Assembly: GCA_015680685.1 (NCBI GenBank)
Contig: MNCI01017913.1
Span: 828,490-892,489, forward strand
DNA length: 64,000 bases
Origin: Gnetum montanum
Taxonomy: Eukaryota; Streptophyta; Gnetopsida; Gnetales; Gnetaceae
Reading direction: 5' to 3'
In this document: in pieces, positions 34,000-46,197 of the stretch
Position numbering within the stretch: the stretch's first letter is position 1
How the letters are laid out: every line of letters begins with the position of its first letter
Program-made: the position numbers and the translations under genes
The notes under the pieces: model-generated
Told to the model about the DNA's origin: nothing
Databases searched by the model: none
What the model saw: only the letters and a program-made list of their open reading frames with translations

Positions 34000-35100
34000 T
34001 GAATTAAGAATAGGCTAATGATGCTCTAAAATAGCTCCATGAGGAAGGACATACAGGATACTGTTCTTTCATCCATAAAATTATGAGGGTTGGTTATTAT
34101 TGGCCTACTATGATCAATGATGCCTACAACCTAGTTAGAACTTGTATCCAATGTCAAATATTTAAGGGTAAAGACCCAAAGTGTTCAACCCCTTTACAGC
34201 CTATAATAGAAACTGGACCATTTGCACAATGGACTTTAGATTTTATTGAAGTGATCAATCCTTTGTCTACTACCCTACACAAATTTATCTTAATAGCCAT
34301 TGATTATTGAACACGTTGGTTAGAAGCAAAAGCAACTAAAACCACATCATCTCATGAGGTCATTCACTTCCTAGAAAATGATATAATCTTTATTTATGGG
34401 TATCCTTATGCTTTAGTAGTTGACAACAAACCTACCTTCATCTCCATAGAGTTTACAAATTAGGCTAGAGATCATAACATCATTATCAAGGTGGTAATTG
34501 AATATTATCCATAGGGTAATGGTTTGGCTAAGTCCTCCAAAAAAATCATATTAGATGGAATTAAGAAAATGATAGCCCAAAACCCATGAACTTGGCATGA
34601 ATAACTAAAATGGGTAGATTGGGTAGATAGGGTTCATTATAAAGAATCAATCAAGACCACACCATATGATTTAGTGTACGAACAAGAACCAATATTGCCA
34701 ATTAATTTATAGATTCCTACATATAAGTTATTCTTAGACTATTTACCAACTAATGAGCATCTAATATCACATACATGAGACATTTGGGATCTAGAGCTTA
34801 AAAGGATTAAAGCGATCAAACATCTATGTATTCATCAAAAAATTGTCAAAAAATGATTTGATAAGAAATATGTAGCTAAAGTATTTCAAGTAGGTGACTT
34901 GGTCCTTAAGAGAGATAGAGTATCTGGTTAGACTTGCCCTCAAACGAATTTTTCTCCATGTGGTCTAGTCCATTCCAAATTGTAGATGTTTTTGGCCCTA
35001 ATGTATACAAAACTGCTAATTTTCAAGGCCATAGGTTACATAGGAATTTTAATGCATTTCATTTGAAGCAATTCTACTTAGATTCCCCATGTGGACACCT
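34000..35100 (+). pseudogene. Integrase of element 5
   Basis: The zinc-binding domain is visible as HEEGHTG, then VGYYWPTM and CIQCQ. The core begins FAQWTLDFIEVINP (first Asp), then VVDNKPTF (second Asp). The region that should hold the Glu reads NGLAKSSKK, so the Glu appears replaced by Lys. The C-terminal part has TTPYDLVYEQEPILPINL and VGDLVLKRDR. Many TAG, TAA and TGA codons interrupt. No chromodomain seen. Confidence 0.85.
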
Positions 35101-36420
35101 AGTAGATCCTTAATTGCATGTTTGCTCCCCTTTCACCATGCATTTTATTTGTATATAGTTGTATCTGCATATTTTATTTTATTTTCATAATATTTTTCTT
35201 AGCATATTAGTTTTGGTTTGATTTTTTGTGTTTTTCATATGATTTTAATAATCATTATGGTCATTTGAGTTACTAGGTATTGGGTCATCATGATACCATT
35301 GGAAAATAATGTTAAGCATAATGCTATATATAATATTTCTTATTACTATCTTCTTTATATGGTATATTTCAATAATTTTATGATTCTTCCTAGTCCATTT
35401 TAAGGTTTTAGTTTTAGTAGTTATATTGGATTATGGAGGAAAATATTTATGTTAATTAATCATGTAATCATCATGATCATGTGAGTGTAGGATATGTGAC
35501 TTTGGAAAGTGGTTAGCCACAATCACTAGGTGACCTTGGAAAACTCCATTTTCCCTCTTATAAGCCCCAACCCTCAAGTGTGATGATCCATGGTTATCCT
35601 ATGAACAACAAGGTGAAGAGTGTTCATCTCTACTTGAGCACCCTTAGCCACCCAGGAGACCTACTATGATGCCATCAAATTGTAATTAAAGGCACATACA
35701 CAAGGATTGAACTACACCATGGGCAAAGTTCCAAAAGGATCGTGTCCTTTGGTAGTGTAGTTAATTGGACAAACTCATGTTAGAATTCCTACCTTAAGAA
35801 TGAAGTACACCATGAGAAAAGTTTCCTAAATAAAAAATAAAAAAAAAGAATGAGGACCATGTTCATTGGTAGTGTAATAAGTTCTTGAGTGTGATGGGGT
35901 TTAGTAGTAATTCTCACCCTAACATCCATTTCCCTTTTAAACTTATTTCTCCCAAAAAAAAAAGAAAAGAAAAGCAAATAATCCCTTTTCATCTATTCCC
36001 TTTCAAAAAAAAAAAATAATCCCAAGGAAAAATCTGAAAGTTGCAGTTAGCCATGATCTAACATGATCTTGTCCTTCTTATTAAGTTTAGTATAAGTATC
36101 GTGCTCAAAGTAGTCCACATACCTTTTGACTTTTACCTTGTAAGAAGATTGGGAGTGAGATCTTAATTATATATTTTAATTATATATATGTGTATCTATC
36201 TAGTTAAAATTAGTATTTATAAAGAGTATATATTTAGAGTTTGACTAAATAAGATGGTGTCGTAAGGGTGGCCCACATCTAGTTCTCACTTGATGATATG
36301 GTTATTTTAATCATGTTTAGATCAATATAGTTTACTTTTAAGTTTTCATTTGTTTGTCTTATGATGTTTTTTATTCTTTGTTTGTGGTTTTTGTTATTCT
36401 TGCACTTACATGCAATTAAA
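35101..36420. other. 3' non-coding region of element 5
   Basis: A long region without a supported frame, with poly-A-rich and TATATA-rich patches. It leads to the polypurine tract. Confidence 0.6.
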
Positions 36421-36434
36421 GTTTGGGGGTTAAG
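36421..36434 (+). other. Polypurine tract of element 5
   Basis: GTTTGGGGGTTAAG ends directly at the right LTR start TGTTGATGTC. Confidence 0.65.
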
Positions 36435-38714
36435 TGTTGATGTCAACCTTGCCCATGCTAGGCATTAGGCCATGAGTAATAGTTGTAATTCCAATATATA
36501 TATATATATTGTCAAACATCATAGTTTCTATATAATTATTTCAACAGTTTCATTTTAGGTGTGACTGAGTTTAAAATTCAATAGTAAAACATATGATGTA
36601 TAACGAGCATTAGATATTTTATTTAAAATATGATATGAAATATTTTATTTTAGGTGTGACACTATTCAAAAGTGAAGAGTAGGCCTTTGTAAATCAATGT
36701 TTCAATTTTGTTGTCTAGTTCAATGATCAGTTATTGGATTAGAATGTTTTCCACCCCAACTTAAATTAGTGTAACTTTCTTAACAAACTTCATTTTTGAA
36801 ATGAAATCAATAGTTTTAGGTATGATTCTTCAAACTTTTAAATATAAGTATTCCCTACTTGTCAATTTATCATGATCCTTAAAAAAAACATACTAACCTA
36901 ACATATTTTTAGACTTTTTAAATAGTAATAAATCTTTGCCTAATGCCTATCAAGTCACAATACCAAACAACCCCCTAAATTTTCATTTTTCTTGGACACT
37001 TTTTCTTAAAAAATTGCACTCGTACTTCACTTAATCTCGCTTACCAGTTCTAGGATAGTCTCCTCTATTTATTAATTGCAAATTGAAAACATTGATAGGG
37101 ACATTCCATTTCATTAAAATGAGAAACTAGCACCAAGTTCATATTGCAAGACTATTGTTGTTGCTCAAGTGCTGAGAGCTGATGATCAAGTTTTTGCTTT
37201 ACTTTAGCTCTCATGGACAGATCTCACTCTCACTACAAAGTCTCTTAGTAGTCCAATTTTGTAAGAAGTAACTAGATATGTAGAGCCAGGACCCATGTTG
37301 GCCATTATGGGATCCTCTGGCTCCAGTAAATCCCCTTTGCTTAATGCTCTTTCCAGGAGGCTACCCAGCAACACCATTCTCAATGGAGAAATTCTGTTGA
37401 ATGGCACACCTTAACCACTTGCAAATGGAACCACTATGTACATGCAGTAGGAAGATACCTTGATTGGGACTCTTATTGTATCAAAAATCATTTACTACTC
37501 TATCCACTTGATACCTCGATCATGCAAGAAAACATGAAGAATGTGGATGTTGCAATAACATATAGGCAAGAACGTGGTAGCAATTATGTAGTGGCGAGCC
37601 TGCGAACATAAGTAAAGGTGGCAGTGGCTACATCGGTCATAGTGGTGAGCTACAGTGGGTGTTATGTGGAACATGGTGGCCATTTTTGGTAGTAGTTTCA
37701 TGGGTGGTAGTGGAGGGTTACAATGGGCATTTGAACAACAAGTGTTGGCATAACTAGGGGGAAATAAAGGGGATCTTTGGGACATAGAGAGAAGGAGAGA
37801 GATCTAGTGGTCTTCTCCCTCTCCAATAGGGTAGCATCAGATCTTGGGGGGTTTAGCCAGAAACTCTTAACACTACAGTAAGCTTTTCTCTTCCTTCTTC
37901 CTACAAGTGATGGCAGGTGCATGGCTAGCAGTAGGTAGCCAAGAAACTAGCAGGTGGTAGTTTCCTATTAGTATTTGGTAGTCAGGAAACCAGCAGGTTT
38001 CCTATTAGTATTTGGTAGTTAGGAAACCAGCAGGTGGTAGTTTCCTATCAGCAGTAGGTGCATGACAAGAAGTAGACGTGTAGCACAAAGCCATGGTAGA
38101 CTAGTGATGACATGTGGACTTTAGCAGTGGTAGGCAAAGAGTCTCTCTATCTCCATTTATCTTGGCAGAAGTGATGTGTTGACATTGGCGTGATGGTAGG
38201 TGGTATCCAGAGTCATGGTAGACTATAGTAGACATCGAGGCCAGCCTCTCTCTCATCAAGGAGCCTCCAAGAAAACTAGTAGGCAATGGTTTCCTTCTTA
38301 TTATTTTCTTAAGGGGGGGGCCTATGATGGGCAACCTTCTCTCTCTCTCCTTGATTGACAGTGACATTGTAGGTGATGTACATATAGAAAATGGTCAGTA
38401 ATGATAACTGTGATTGGCAGTTAGTGGGCACTCCTAGTAGCAACGAACTAGCAGCAGTAGTGAGGAACTAGGGAAAATTTAATTTTTGTAGTTAGATATT
38501 ATATTTGCATTCAATCTTGAAATTCAAGACTATTTTCAATTTAAGTTTCCCAACTTTCAATTTAAATTTTCTTTACTTTTTGAATGTCACATAGCCCTCT
38601 CTAGTTGAGACTATTCTTAGGCTTTTGTACCCATATAGGAGGTGCCCTAGGCAATATTCTCCTCAAATGAGTTTTTTCCTAGGTGATGGTATGACCACAA
38701 TTTATGCATCAATA
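36435..38714 (+). repeat. 3' LTR of element 5
   Basis: It matches 26178-28450 throughout, including the ABCG-like segment. A small local duplication of GTTTCCTATTAGTATTTGGTAG lies near 37965-38020. Differences are mainly transitions. Confidence 0.9.
37214..37516 (+). pseudogene. ABCG-transporter nucleotide-binding fragment inside the 3' LTR
   Basis: This is the second copy of the captured segment, in the same relative position as 26958-27257. It preserves blocks lost in the other copy: YVEPGPMLAIMGSSGSSKS, NTILNGEILLNG, and MQ then stop, followed by EDTLIGTLIV, which is close to the TQDDxLIGTLTVRET signature of ABCG proteins. A 3-bp insertion near 37260 and stops at the Q-loop and in the first third mark decay. 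Reading the two copies together makes the ABCG assignment secure, while neither copy is functional. Confidence 0.86.
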
Positions 38715-40290
38715 GATATAAGATTTGAAAGTTGGTAATATAGTGACCTAGATAAGCCTAAGCCCAAGAGCTATGAAGTAATAGAGGATTTGGTACAAAC
38801 TACAACCTTCTAGGATTGGGTGCAAGGATTAACTTATCCACTTGGAGTCCATCTAGTCAGCCATTATAGATTATTCAAATTTTTAAAAATTCCTTGAAGT
38901 GTCGAAGCATCATTGGGATTTATGGCTATGTTAGTGAAAATAATTCTTGCTATGAAGACTAGCACAACCAATGTAAAATGCAGCAAAACTCTAATGGCTC
39001 CCATTGCAAAAGTCATGGGGTCTCTTGAAATGTAGCTTCAACTACCCTAAACCCTACCAAAAACTTAATAAAATGTGCCTCCCCCTCCTCCTACATGTGG
39101 GCTAGTGATTCAATTTATCAAAATTCTAGTCAAAATATTAGCGATTTAGAGAGAATCCAAAATCATGATGCTCAAATCCATTTTTGGATCTTTTTAGCCA
39201 TGTGAAAGAAAATTTAATGCCTACACTAGTAATGGGATTTCTTCATAATTAGAGTAGGATGGCATCAAATTCTTTTGTGTGTTTTTTCTGTGATCATTCA
39301 TGAATGGGACACCTCAACTCACATACAAGTGCTAGTCATGAACCCCACTTTGTGAAGGTCGATCATTTTTTTTGTTAAATTAGTTACACTTACATCACAA
39401 TGTCATGACATGACTTATTGTATTTTTTAATGTAGATGAAATGATAAATGAGTTTAATGATGTTTATTCTCCATCATGAGCTATTTTCAAAATAACAAAA
39501 TCTAGCCTCACATCCTTGATGATCATGTCATTGCTAATCCCTAAAACTATGTATCACCAAGATTGTGGTGATGCATCTTCTTATTTGTTGTTTGAATAGT
39601 CACAATGTCTTTGTATAACAATTATAATGGTTATTTACCAATAAAAAATTAGTTAAATTATCTGAACTTACCATTGCTTATTCCACATTATTGGATGCTA
39701 TGTAACATTAGCGTGCCTCCTGGCTAACTTATACTTTGTTTGCCTAATCAAAAATTATTAATTTTTCAAGCCCTTTTGGTTTCAAATTTGTTTCATACTT
39801 TAATGGTTATATTCATGGCTATTCTTGTCACTAATTTTTGCATGTTTTTATTATTCATAGGCCCCATGCTACAATGTAGATAATGACCTTTCCCCTCTTC
39901 CATGGCTCAACTTTTTCTCTACTATGGAGTATTTACACTCTACCATGCTTTTCTTTGTGTTCTCATAGTTTCTCTTATTTGAATAAAGAGGCCATAAGGA
40001 TCATGTATTATTCATGTTGTTGTATGTTGCATGATGTAACTATGGCCATAAACATATGGGCATTTTGGTATTTTTGATTATCATCACACAAGATGACTAT
40101 GACTACATGTTAGTTTTATATTTTTATGTTTTATATGCTTCATGTAAACAAAAGGTGGAAAATCTAATAAGGTAATAAAATAAAGCTAGTAGATTAAATG
40201 TGTCATAATGATAATTGTGAACTAATTTATATTCATATCAATAAACTCACATGTGATGCCATCAAATAGATTGGCTAAAAGGTCATTATG
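38715..40290. other. Unassigned sequence right of element 5
   Basis: No supported gene. By position it could be part of the protease-RT interval of element 7, but I found no exon matching the antisense gene of element 2. Confidence 0.45.
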
Positions 40291-40295
40291 CTCAT

Positions 40296-40432
40296 TAGTT
40301 TTAAGCACTAGTAAGCCATTGCTTCACCAATTTTAGGCCCTTGCAAGCCATGGTGTTACTAGTTTTAGGCCATAGTGGGCCATCATGCTTGTTTTAGGCC
40401 TTAGCAAGCCATAGTTTACACGTTGTTGAGCA
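40296..40432 (+). repeat. TAGTTTTAGGCC-type repeats beside element 7 protease
   Basis: Three to four units such as CTAGTTTTAGGCCATAGTGGG lie about 340 bp from the protease end. In element 2 the same unit type lies about 240 bp from its protease end (57676-57816). Place and orientation agree. Confidence 0.75.
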
Positions 40433-40769
40433 AGTATGGAATGCTCTCGAAAGAGCACATATGGTTAGAGTGAATAGTGAAACATGATATAATGTTATAA
40501 AGGTAAACAAACGATTGGCAAAGAAATGGATTAGATGTTTACCATGAACTCATTGCTTGATCTTTCAGAAGTCCAAGAATCCTTTTGACATGATCATATA
40601 GTCATTGTTTCCCTCATTTGACATGGCAAGTTGTAGGCATTTTTATTGATTATCTTGTGTCACAATTTTGGCGCTATTTGCATCATTGTTGTTCTCATTA
40701 TGATTGGCCCTAGTCTAAGTGCCAGGAGTTTCCTCTTAAAACTCTATCTCTAAACCTCGATCAATGTTA

Positions 40770-41330
40770 ACATAGTTAACTAAGGGCAGAAACACATTAT
40801 CCCCATGGATCAAAATTTCTCCACCTTCATATGGCAAGTAAATCTCCTAATGTATAGGAGATGAAACTTCATGAAGCTTAGCTGACCATGATCTCCCTAG
40901 AGTTAAGTTGAAACCAAGTGTCTCTTCAACTACTAGGAAGTTGGTAGATGTGGGAAACTATTCTCCATCTATAAAATCCAGAGTGATGAAACCTCACATT
41001 GCTCCTCATGAGACATTAAATGACTTGAGTGCTAAGGTGGTGGTTGCTTTGATGTTCTCAGTTAGGCCTAGTTTGTCAATAATAGAATATGGTATCACAT
41101 TTGTGACTATCCCATCATCCACATGAACATGATGGACTTTGTACTTACCAACATGTATGATGATAGCAAGAGGAGTGGATATCACTTCTCCATTTCTAGA
41201 TTCAATCTTCACCTCACTATCATGAAAGTTGAGCATTGGTTGATGTCCATTTTTCCTAAGAGAAGTTTGTTCAATGATAGATTAGATTGATTCCTTCTTG
41301 GCTGGCATGTCTTTGCTCATAGGGATAGAG
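40770..41330 (-). pseudogene. Aspartic protease remnant of element 7
   Basis: The frame 41236-41006 reads VHHVHVDDGIVTNVIPYSI, matching RVHVDDGAATNVIPYPIVD of element 2. Further along, LTLGRSWSAKLHEVSSPIH and EIYLPYEGGEILIHGD match the second conserved block of that protease. The D-D-G form of the active site is shared by both, where D-S/T-G is usual. Stops interrupt. This is the protease of an old member of the element 1/2 family. Confidence 0.82.
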
Positions 41331-42029
41331 GTCAACACTTGACCTAGTACATCCCTATGTGTAGGAGATATCATGAACAAGTTGTACAAGTTTAATGTTG
41401 TGTTCTTTTGCTTAAGGGACCATTTGGCTTGTTTCATAATTGTGAGGAAGCTTCTTCCCTTAGCCTTTTTGCCTTAGTGGTCTTCACCTCCTCTAGCCTT
41501 CCTAAGATTTTTGGCTTTGGTTTCAAAATCCATGTACCTTGGGCCCCTTGCCTATCAGTGGAGTTAGTCTCGATGTAGCTTGTTTTGAAGCCTTTTGTTG
41601 TCGGACACCTTCAATAGGCTTTGTTGTTCGTTTGACATCAGGTTATTTTCATTGTCGTTGTGATGATGGTATCTTTCTAGCATCCAAGTTATTGGCCACA
41701 ATAGGTGCACTTTGGTCATGTGTTGTTGTGGTCTTACTTGTTGAAGGTGGAGGGACCTAAATAACAAATGGTTCCCAAGGCTTTGAAGGATTAACAACTC
41801 AGTGATTATGATATGATGTTGATGCCACTGAAGGAAGGACATGTATGATGAAAGGTCCTTAGGGCAAGAAGGAGGTGGTATCCATGACAAATGGCTCTTT
41901 AGGAATTATGTTTTGGAATCATGGTGATACTTTAATGATCAATGATTTCCTAGAAGGATTACACCATTTGGTTTCTGTGAACAAGGCTACAGTATAGGAG
42001 TCATTGTTAGTATTTAGGGAGCTAGGCTC

Positions 42030-43250
42030 ATTTTCTACCAACTCTCTGTAGTTTATCATCTTCTAGAGATCATCATTTAATGCTAGGCAAAAATCAATGT
42101 CATGAATAGCCATTTGATGATGATGGCAGTACCTATCCAGTCTGAAGTACTTCAATAGCTTGGGATTATCTTTGGTAGCTATCATTAGATCTCTAGCTAT
42201 GTCACAAAGATGATCATTCTTCTTACGAGCCTCTTCAGATAGTTGCTTATGTTGTATATGATTATCTTTAAGTAACTATTCTAAGAGCTCATCTATCTTT
42301 AAAGGAAACCTTGTGTACTTAGACCTATCCTTCCTTCCAAAGTCTGATCTTGGTTGATTTAGCTCATAGGAAGTGGCTAGTTGTGATGACTCTTGGGATG
42401 TGTTGTGTGGCAATGATCCCCTCCTTCCTTCTTGTTTTCACTCTTTTGCTACTACAACCATAGTTGTATATTCTTGCTTAGTTTTATTGTTATATCTCCT
42501 TGCATTTTGATTTTTATAAGCCACATAGGCTAGATTGTTGCTTGCCTATGCTACCTCCTCAATGTTCTTGGTTTTTAAGAAGGCTTAACTTAGCGATCAA
42601 GCCTCTGGGTAGTACAACTTTGAATTGATGAAATCATTTACTGCTCCCTTGTAGATGGCCAAGAGGTTGGTCTCAACAATAGGCTCTAGAATCTCTTTAA
42701 GTATTGAGTTCCACCTTTGAATGAAAATTTTGACTAGTTCAACTTTCTCCTACCTCACCTTCATTAATTTGTCTAACATGGCATCTAGCTACAAGTTGTA
42801 TCTGAAGTGGTTGACAGATTGGTTAATCAAGTTTTCAAAGGAAGAGATAGAACCTCTAGGTAAGGTTTGGTACTAATCTAGAGCCTTATCCTTGAGAGAC
42901 ATGGCGAAAATCCATATTATTATATGAGGCCAAGCTTGCAAGAAGAGACACTCAAATTGGAAGGTGTCTAGATGCACATTGAGATTCCCTTCACCATTGT
43001 ATTTGGTGAGGTTTGGAATAGGAAAGCCTATTGGCACTATAGGGCTTATAGGATCATCTTGGTAGAAATATAGAACCTTGACCATCTAAGTTGTGTTAGC
43101 CTTAAGTTTTTGTAGTCCTTCATTAAGGTCTTGGATCATGTGAAAGGCTTGATCCAAGCCTTGGGGCATCCTTGTGGGCTACGATGCTTGCGTCAGCAAT
43201 TAAGGGAGGAGTTGTAAGACATGTGGCCTTGCATTGGGTTGTGGTATCAA
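42030..43250 (-). pseudogene. gag remnant of element 7
   Basis: It starts near 43085 with LYFYQDDPISPIVPIGFP, then LTKYNGEGNLNVHLDTFQ and IFAMSLKDKALD. The downstream blocks LAIYKGAVNDFINSKLYY and AYVAYKN follow, then a zinc-knuckle-like YCHHHQMAIHDIDFC. All match the gag of element 2 in order. Many TAA and TAG codons replace Gln. Element 4 begins at 43297, inside or just upstream of this gag, so element 7 is the older layer. Confidence 0.83.
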
Positions 43251-43314
43251 AGGGAAAGACTACGTTATGGTGGTCATAGGTGGGCTAAACAATGAGTGAT
43301 GAGTCATGAATTTG

Positions 43315-43450
43315 CTGGCTGTGATATCGCTGCTGTGATATCCCACCTGTGATATCATAGTGATTTTCATATCACTACTGTGATATCACAGCCGTGATAT
43401 CACATTAGCCGCGATATTGCGTATGCGATATCACATATGCGATATCATAG
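43315..43450 (+). repeat. GATATC palindrome array in U3 of element 4
   Basis: About nine near-palindromic sites of the form GTGATATCAC or GCGATATCGC, spaced by roughly 10-20 bp, lie just upstream of the TATA box at 43462. A candidate array of factor-binding sites. Confidence 0.75.
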
Positions 43451-43461
43451 TTTGCAATGTC

Positions 43462-43469
43462 TATAAATA
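43462..43469 (+). promoter_or_regulatory. TATA box of element 4 LTR
   Basis: TATAAATA follows the palindrome array and is aligned with the TATA boxes of element 3. Confidence 0.7.
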
Positions 43470-44248
43470 AGAGGCAGATTTCCCAATTTTAGGCATCTAG
43501 AGTTAGATTGTAGCAAAGCTCTAGTAGTTTTTCCCTTCCAGAGATAGATTATTTTCCTGTGTCTGCCCGCAGTGTGGTGAATGTAATTGTACAGCATCCT
43601 TTATTTGAGTGTGACGTACTTGGACACACACATGACCGGCAATAAAGATCAAGATTACTTCATCATTGTAGCATTCTCTTTGTTTATTTATTTAATTCTT
43701 ATTTACTTCTTTGGTAGTTAATCTTTCTTACCCTTATCTCCTATAATGCGGAATGAGTACGACTTGATTACGAGCATTTAAGTGTGACTACTTGGTAACC
43801 TAGTGGCGTACCTAGGATTTGTGCTTGGTAATCCCAGTGGTAGTCGTGCATGAAGTCCAAGATGTGTACGGATGATCAAGGAACGGATGCTCATCGCACT
43901 TAGGCTAGATTAGATTCTCTTACCCTTTTCCTCCTAACTTAGTTAATTACTACTTTCCATTGCCTTCAGGAGTAGCAATAGATTAGGAACAAAACATACA
44001 TCTCACTCTGGACTAAACCATATGTGACAAAGCTAATACTAGTCCAAGTGGGAAGACAGCGAAATATGACCTAAGGATAACTGTTTGCGTGCCACAACTA
44101 GTCCGTCTACGGAGTTCAACTGGATCACGCGTGAGAATGCTCATATTCNGCATGCCACAACTAGTCCGTCTACGGAGTTCAACTGGATCACGCGTGAGAA
44201 TGCTCATATTCGTATGGTTGAGTGTAGGGGTACCTCACCACTCATCAT

Positions 44249-44266
44249 TAGCGTTGTTGTCGGGGA
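44249..44266 (+). other. Primer-binding site of element 4 (tRNA-Asp type)
   Basis: TAGCGTTGTTGTCGGGGA begins two bases after the LTR. It matches the tRNA-Asp complement apart from transitions. Confidence 0.75.
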
Positions 44267-44390
44267 TGGTGCTAGTTATCTAATTATTTATATCATACAA
44301 GGTTGTTGTATAGGACTTAACGATATATCTCTTAGAAAGAAGAAATAATTATAAAAAGTCACACATAAATTCACGCACAGTTTCACAACC

Positions 44391-46197
44391 ATGCCTCTCC
44401 TATAAGATTACAATAATGCCACACTTACTGAGGAATTTCATAAGAGAACCAAAAAATTAGATCATGATGAAGTCTGGAGTACTCAACCTTATGCAGGAGT
44501 TCCCTACATTTATGAACACTCCAACGATACTCAAAGACTCTTTTCATCCAACTCTGATACCTTTAGTGAGGATGAGACATCCCATAGAATGAGGAGGCCC
44601 GAAAGGCCTAGGACCTTTGCAATAACTAACAAGAACTTACTTGGGGATGATTGAAAGACTTATAAAAGTCATAATGAGTTCTACAATTCCTTCTCTTCCT
44701 CTACTCCTTCAACATTAGATTGTGACACGAATGACTATCTTTCAAGGGATTGGCGTAGAACTAAAAATTGAGCTCACAAAGAAAATCAAGAATGCCAACA
44801 TAAACGAAGGCAACATCATCCCAACTTACAAACTCCCAACCTACTTAGTGATGATGAACCCCTGCAGGCCACTAAGAGCCTAACACCAATACAAGAGGCT
44901 ATTCGAATCTCTCGTAGGCATCGTAAAGAGAGCCGTCTACCTAGGCTTGATTTTAAAAACTTCCCTAATTTCTCAGGAGGCTATGGCTTAGATCCACAAC
45001 AACATTTACAAGCCTTCTATGATTCCTGTACATGGAACAACATTGATAATGGTTGGAAAAAACTTAAGCTCTTTCCCATGACACTCGTTGGCCAAGAAAA
45101 AGTATGTATAGATCGTTAAAACCAAATTCAATACGACGTTGGTCAACGATGGTAGAGGTGTTTAACGAAAAATATCAAACCTACACAAGAGTGTCAGCCT
45201 TGAGGAAACAAATCCAAGGATGGAAACAAGCACAACATGAACCCTTGGACATGGCCTTAGAAAGATATTATGCACTATTGAACAATTGTCCAGGTCATGG
45301 ATTTTCGAAGGAAAGGCATATGTACCATATCATTGATGGGCTACGTAATGAAACAAGAGAGACCTTAGGGATGTATGCCCAAGGTCAACTATATGAACTA
45401 CGAATCCATCAAATTCAAGAGCTTATCAAGCAGGTAACAAAAGAAGAAGGAGAATTAGTTCGATGGGAGAGTGTTGAAAAACATCAACAAGACCAAAATC
45501 TCAACTTAACAAAGGTGGTCCATGATCATACAAAGGAGAAATCAACCAATCTCAAGGTGGAAACATCATCTTTGCCATTACAACAATCATTAGAAGAAGC
45601 CGAGACAAAGATCAATAAGATGTTGGAATGGATATATCAAACGTGTGGAGAATTTATCAACACCATTGGAGATAGAGTTTTGACAACCCAAGAAGTAGGA
45701 AAAAACATTAGACATTTGGAAAAAAAGAATGAAGGGAATAAGTGCTCAACTACCAATCCTACGTATGAATGCAACATATGCCTATACGATCACCCCAAAG
45801 GCCAATGCCCAATATTGTTACATCTACATGAGCATTGGGGAAACACGTTACATCCAAAGTTCATACAAAGGTACTGTGTTCGATCATAGTGGCAACAATC
45901 CCAGTTGTGGGGGAGACCACCCTTAGACTAGAGGCACCCTTCATATTATCCGAATTCAAACGCTTATCAAGTCCAACATCATGTTTCTCCAACTAGGCCA
46001 CCATACTTTATCGCACCACAAGACTATTCTCCACAATACTATCAGCCCATACCTCCAACACAACCTCCACCTTTTGCATCTTATACTCCTCCTAGTTTTC
46101 AGCATTCTCATCCTTTCCCTCCTTCCACAGTTCCACCAACTATTCCTAAGGTTTTTGCACCACAGCAACAACCCACGAACAACACTTGTGCTACTAC
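44391..46197 (+). pseudogene. gag of element 4, part before the element 2 insertion
   Basis: It starts MPLL with an early stop. One frame runs to about 45100 with NFPNFSGGYGLDPQQHLQAF, then shifts into a 261-codon frame (45104-45889). That frame carries MYRSLKPNSIRRWSTMVEVF, TLGMYAQGQLYELR, a coiled-coil-like stretch, and the zinc knuckle CNICLYDHPKGQC. After further damage a Pro/Gln-rich tail (YYQPIPPTQPPPF) runs to the insertion point. It matches element 3 gag throughout. Gag would package RNA; this copy is disrupted by frameshift and insertion. Confidence 0.87.
46193..46197 (+). other. Target-site duplication of element 2, left copy
   Basis: ACTAC directly precedes the TG of the left LTR. 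The same five bases follow the right LTR at 63640-63644. Confidence 0.9.

Larger units (their letters stand above)
26178..38714 (+). mobile_element. Element 5: 12.5-kb Ty3/gypsy element with long LTRs
   Basis: LTRs of 2273 and 2280 bp begin TGTTGATGTCAACC. The left ends TTAACA and the right ends with the decayed match TCAATA. Flanking 5-mers are AATAC and GATAT, compatible with one duplication after two transitions. Inside, in order: primer-binding site, gag, protease, an RNase H domain, RT, linked RNase H, integrase, a long 3' non-coding part and a polypurine tract. The RNase H before RT and the ABC-transporter fragment in the LTRs are unusual. All coding parts carry stops. Confidence 0.9.
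43297..44247 (+). repeat. 5' LTR of element 4
   Basis: It starts TGATGAGTC and ends ATCATCA like the element 3 LTRs, sharing GTCTATAAATAAGAGGCAG and GGTAATCCCAG. Its length is inflated by a duplicated stretch of about 63-66 bp around a single N at 44150, probably an assembly join. Confidence 0.85.
43297..46197 (+). mobile_element. Element 4, left part (5' LTR and gag)
   Basis: A relative of element 3: an LTR with GATATC palindromes, a tRNA-Asp-type primer-binding site and gag with the same blocks. The coding sequence is interrupted at 46197 by element 2 and resumes at 63640. The 3' LTR is outside the window. The left flank ends ATGAG. Confidence 0.87.
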
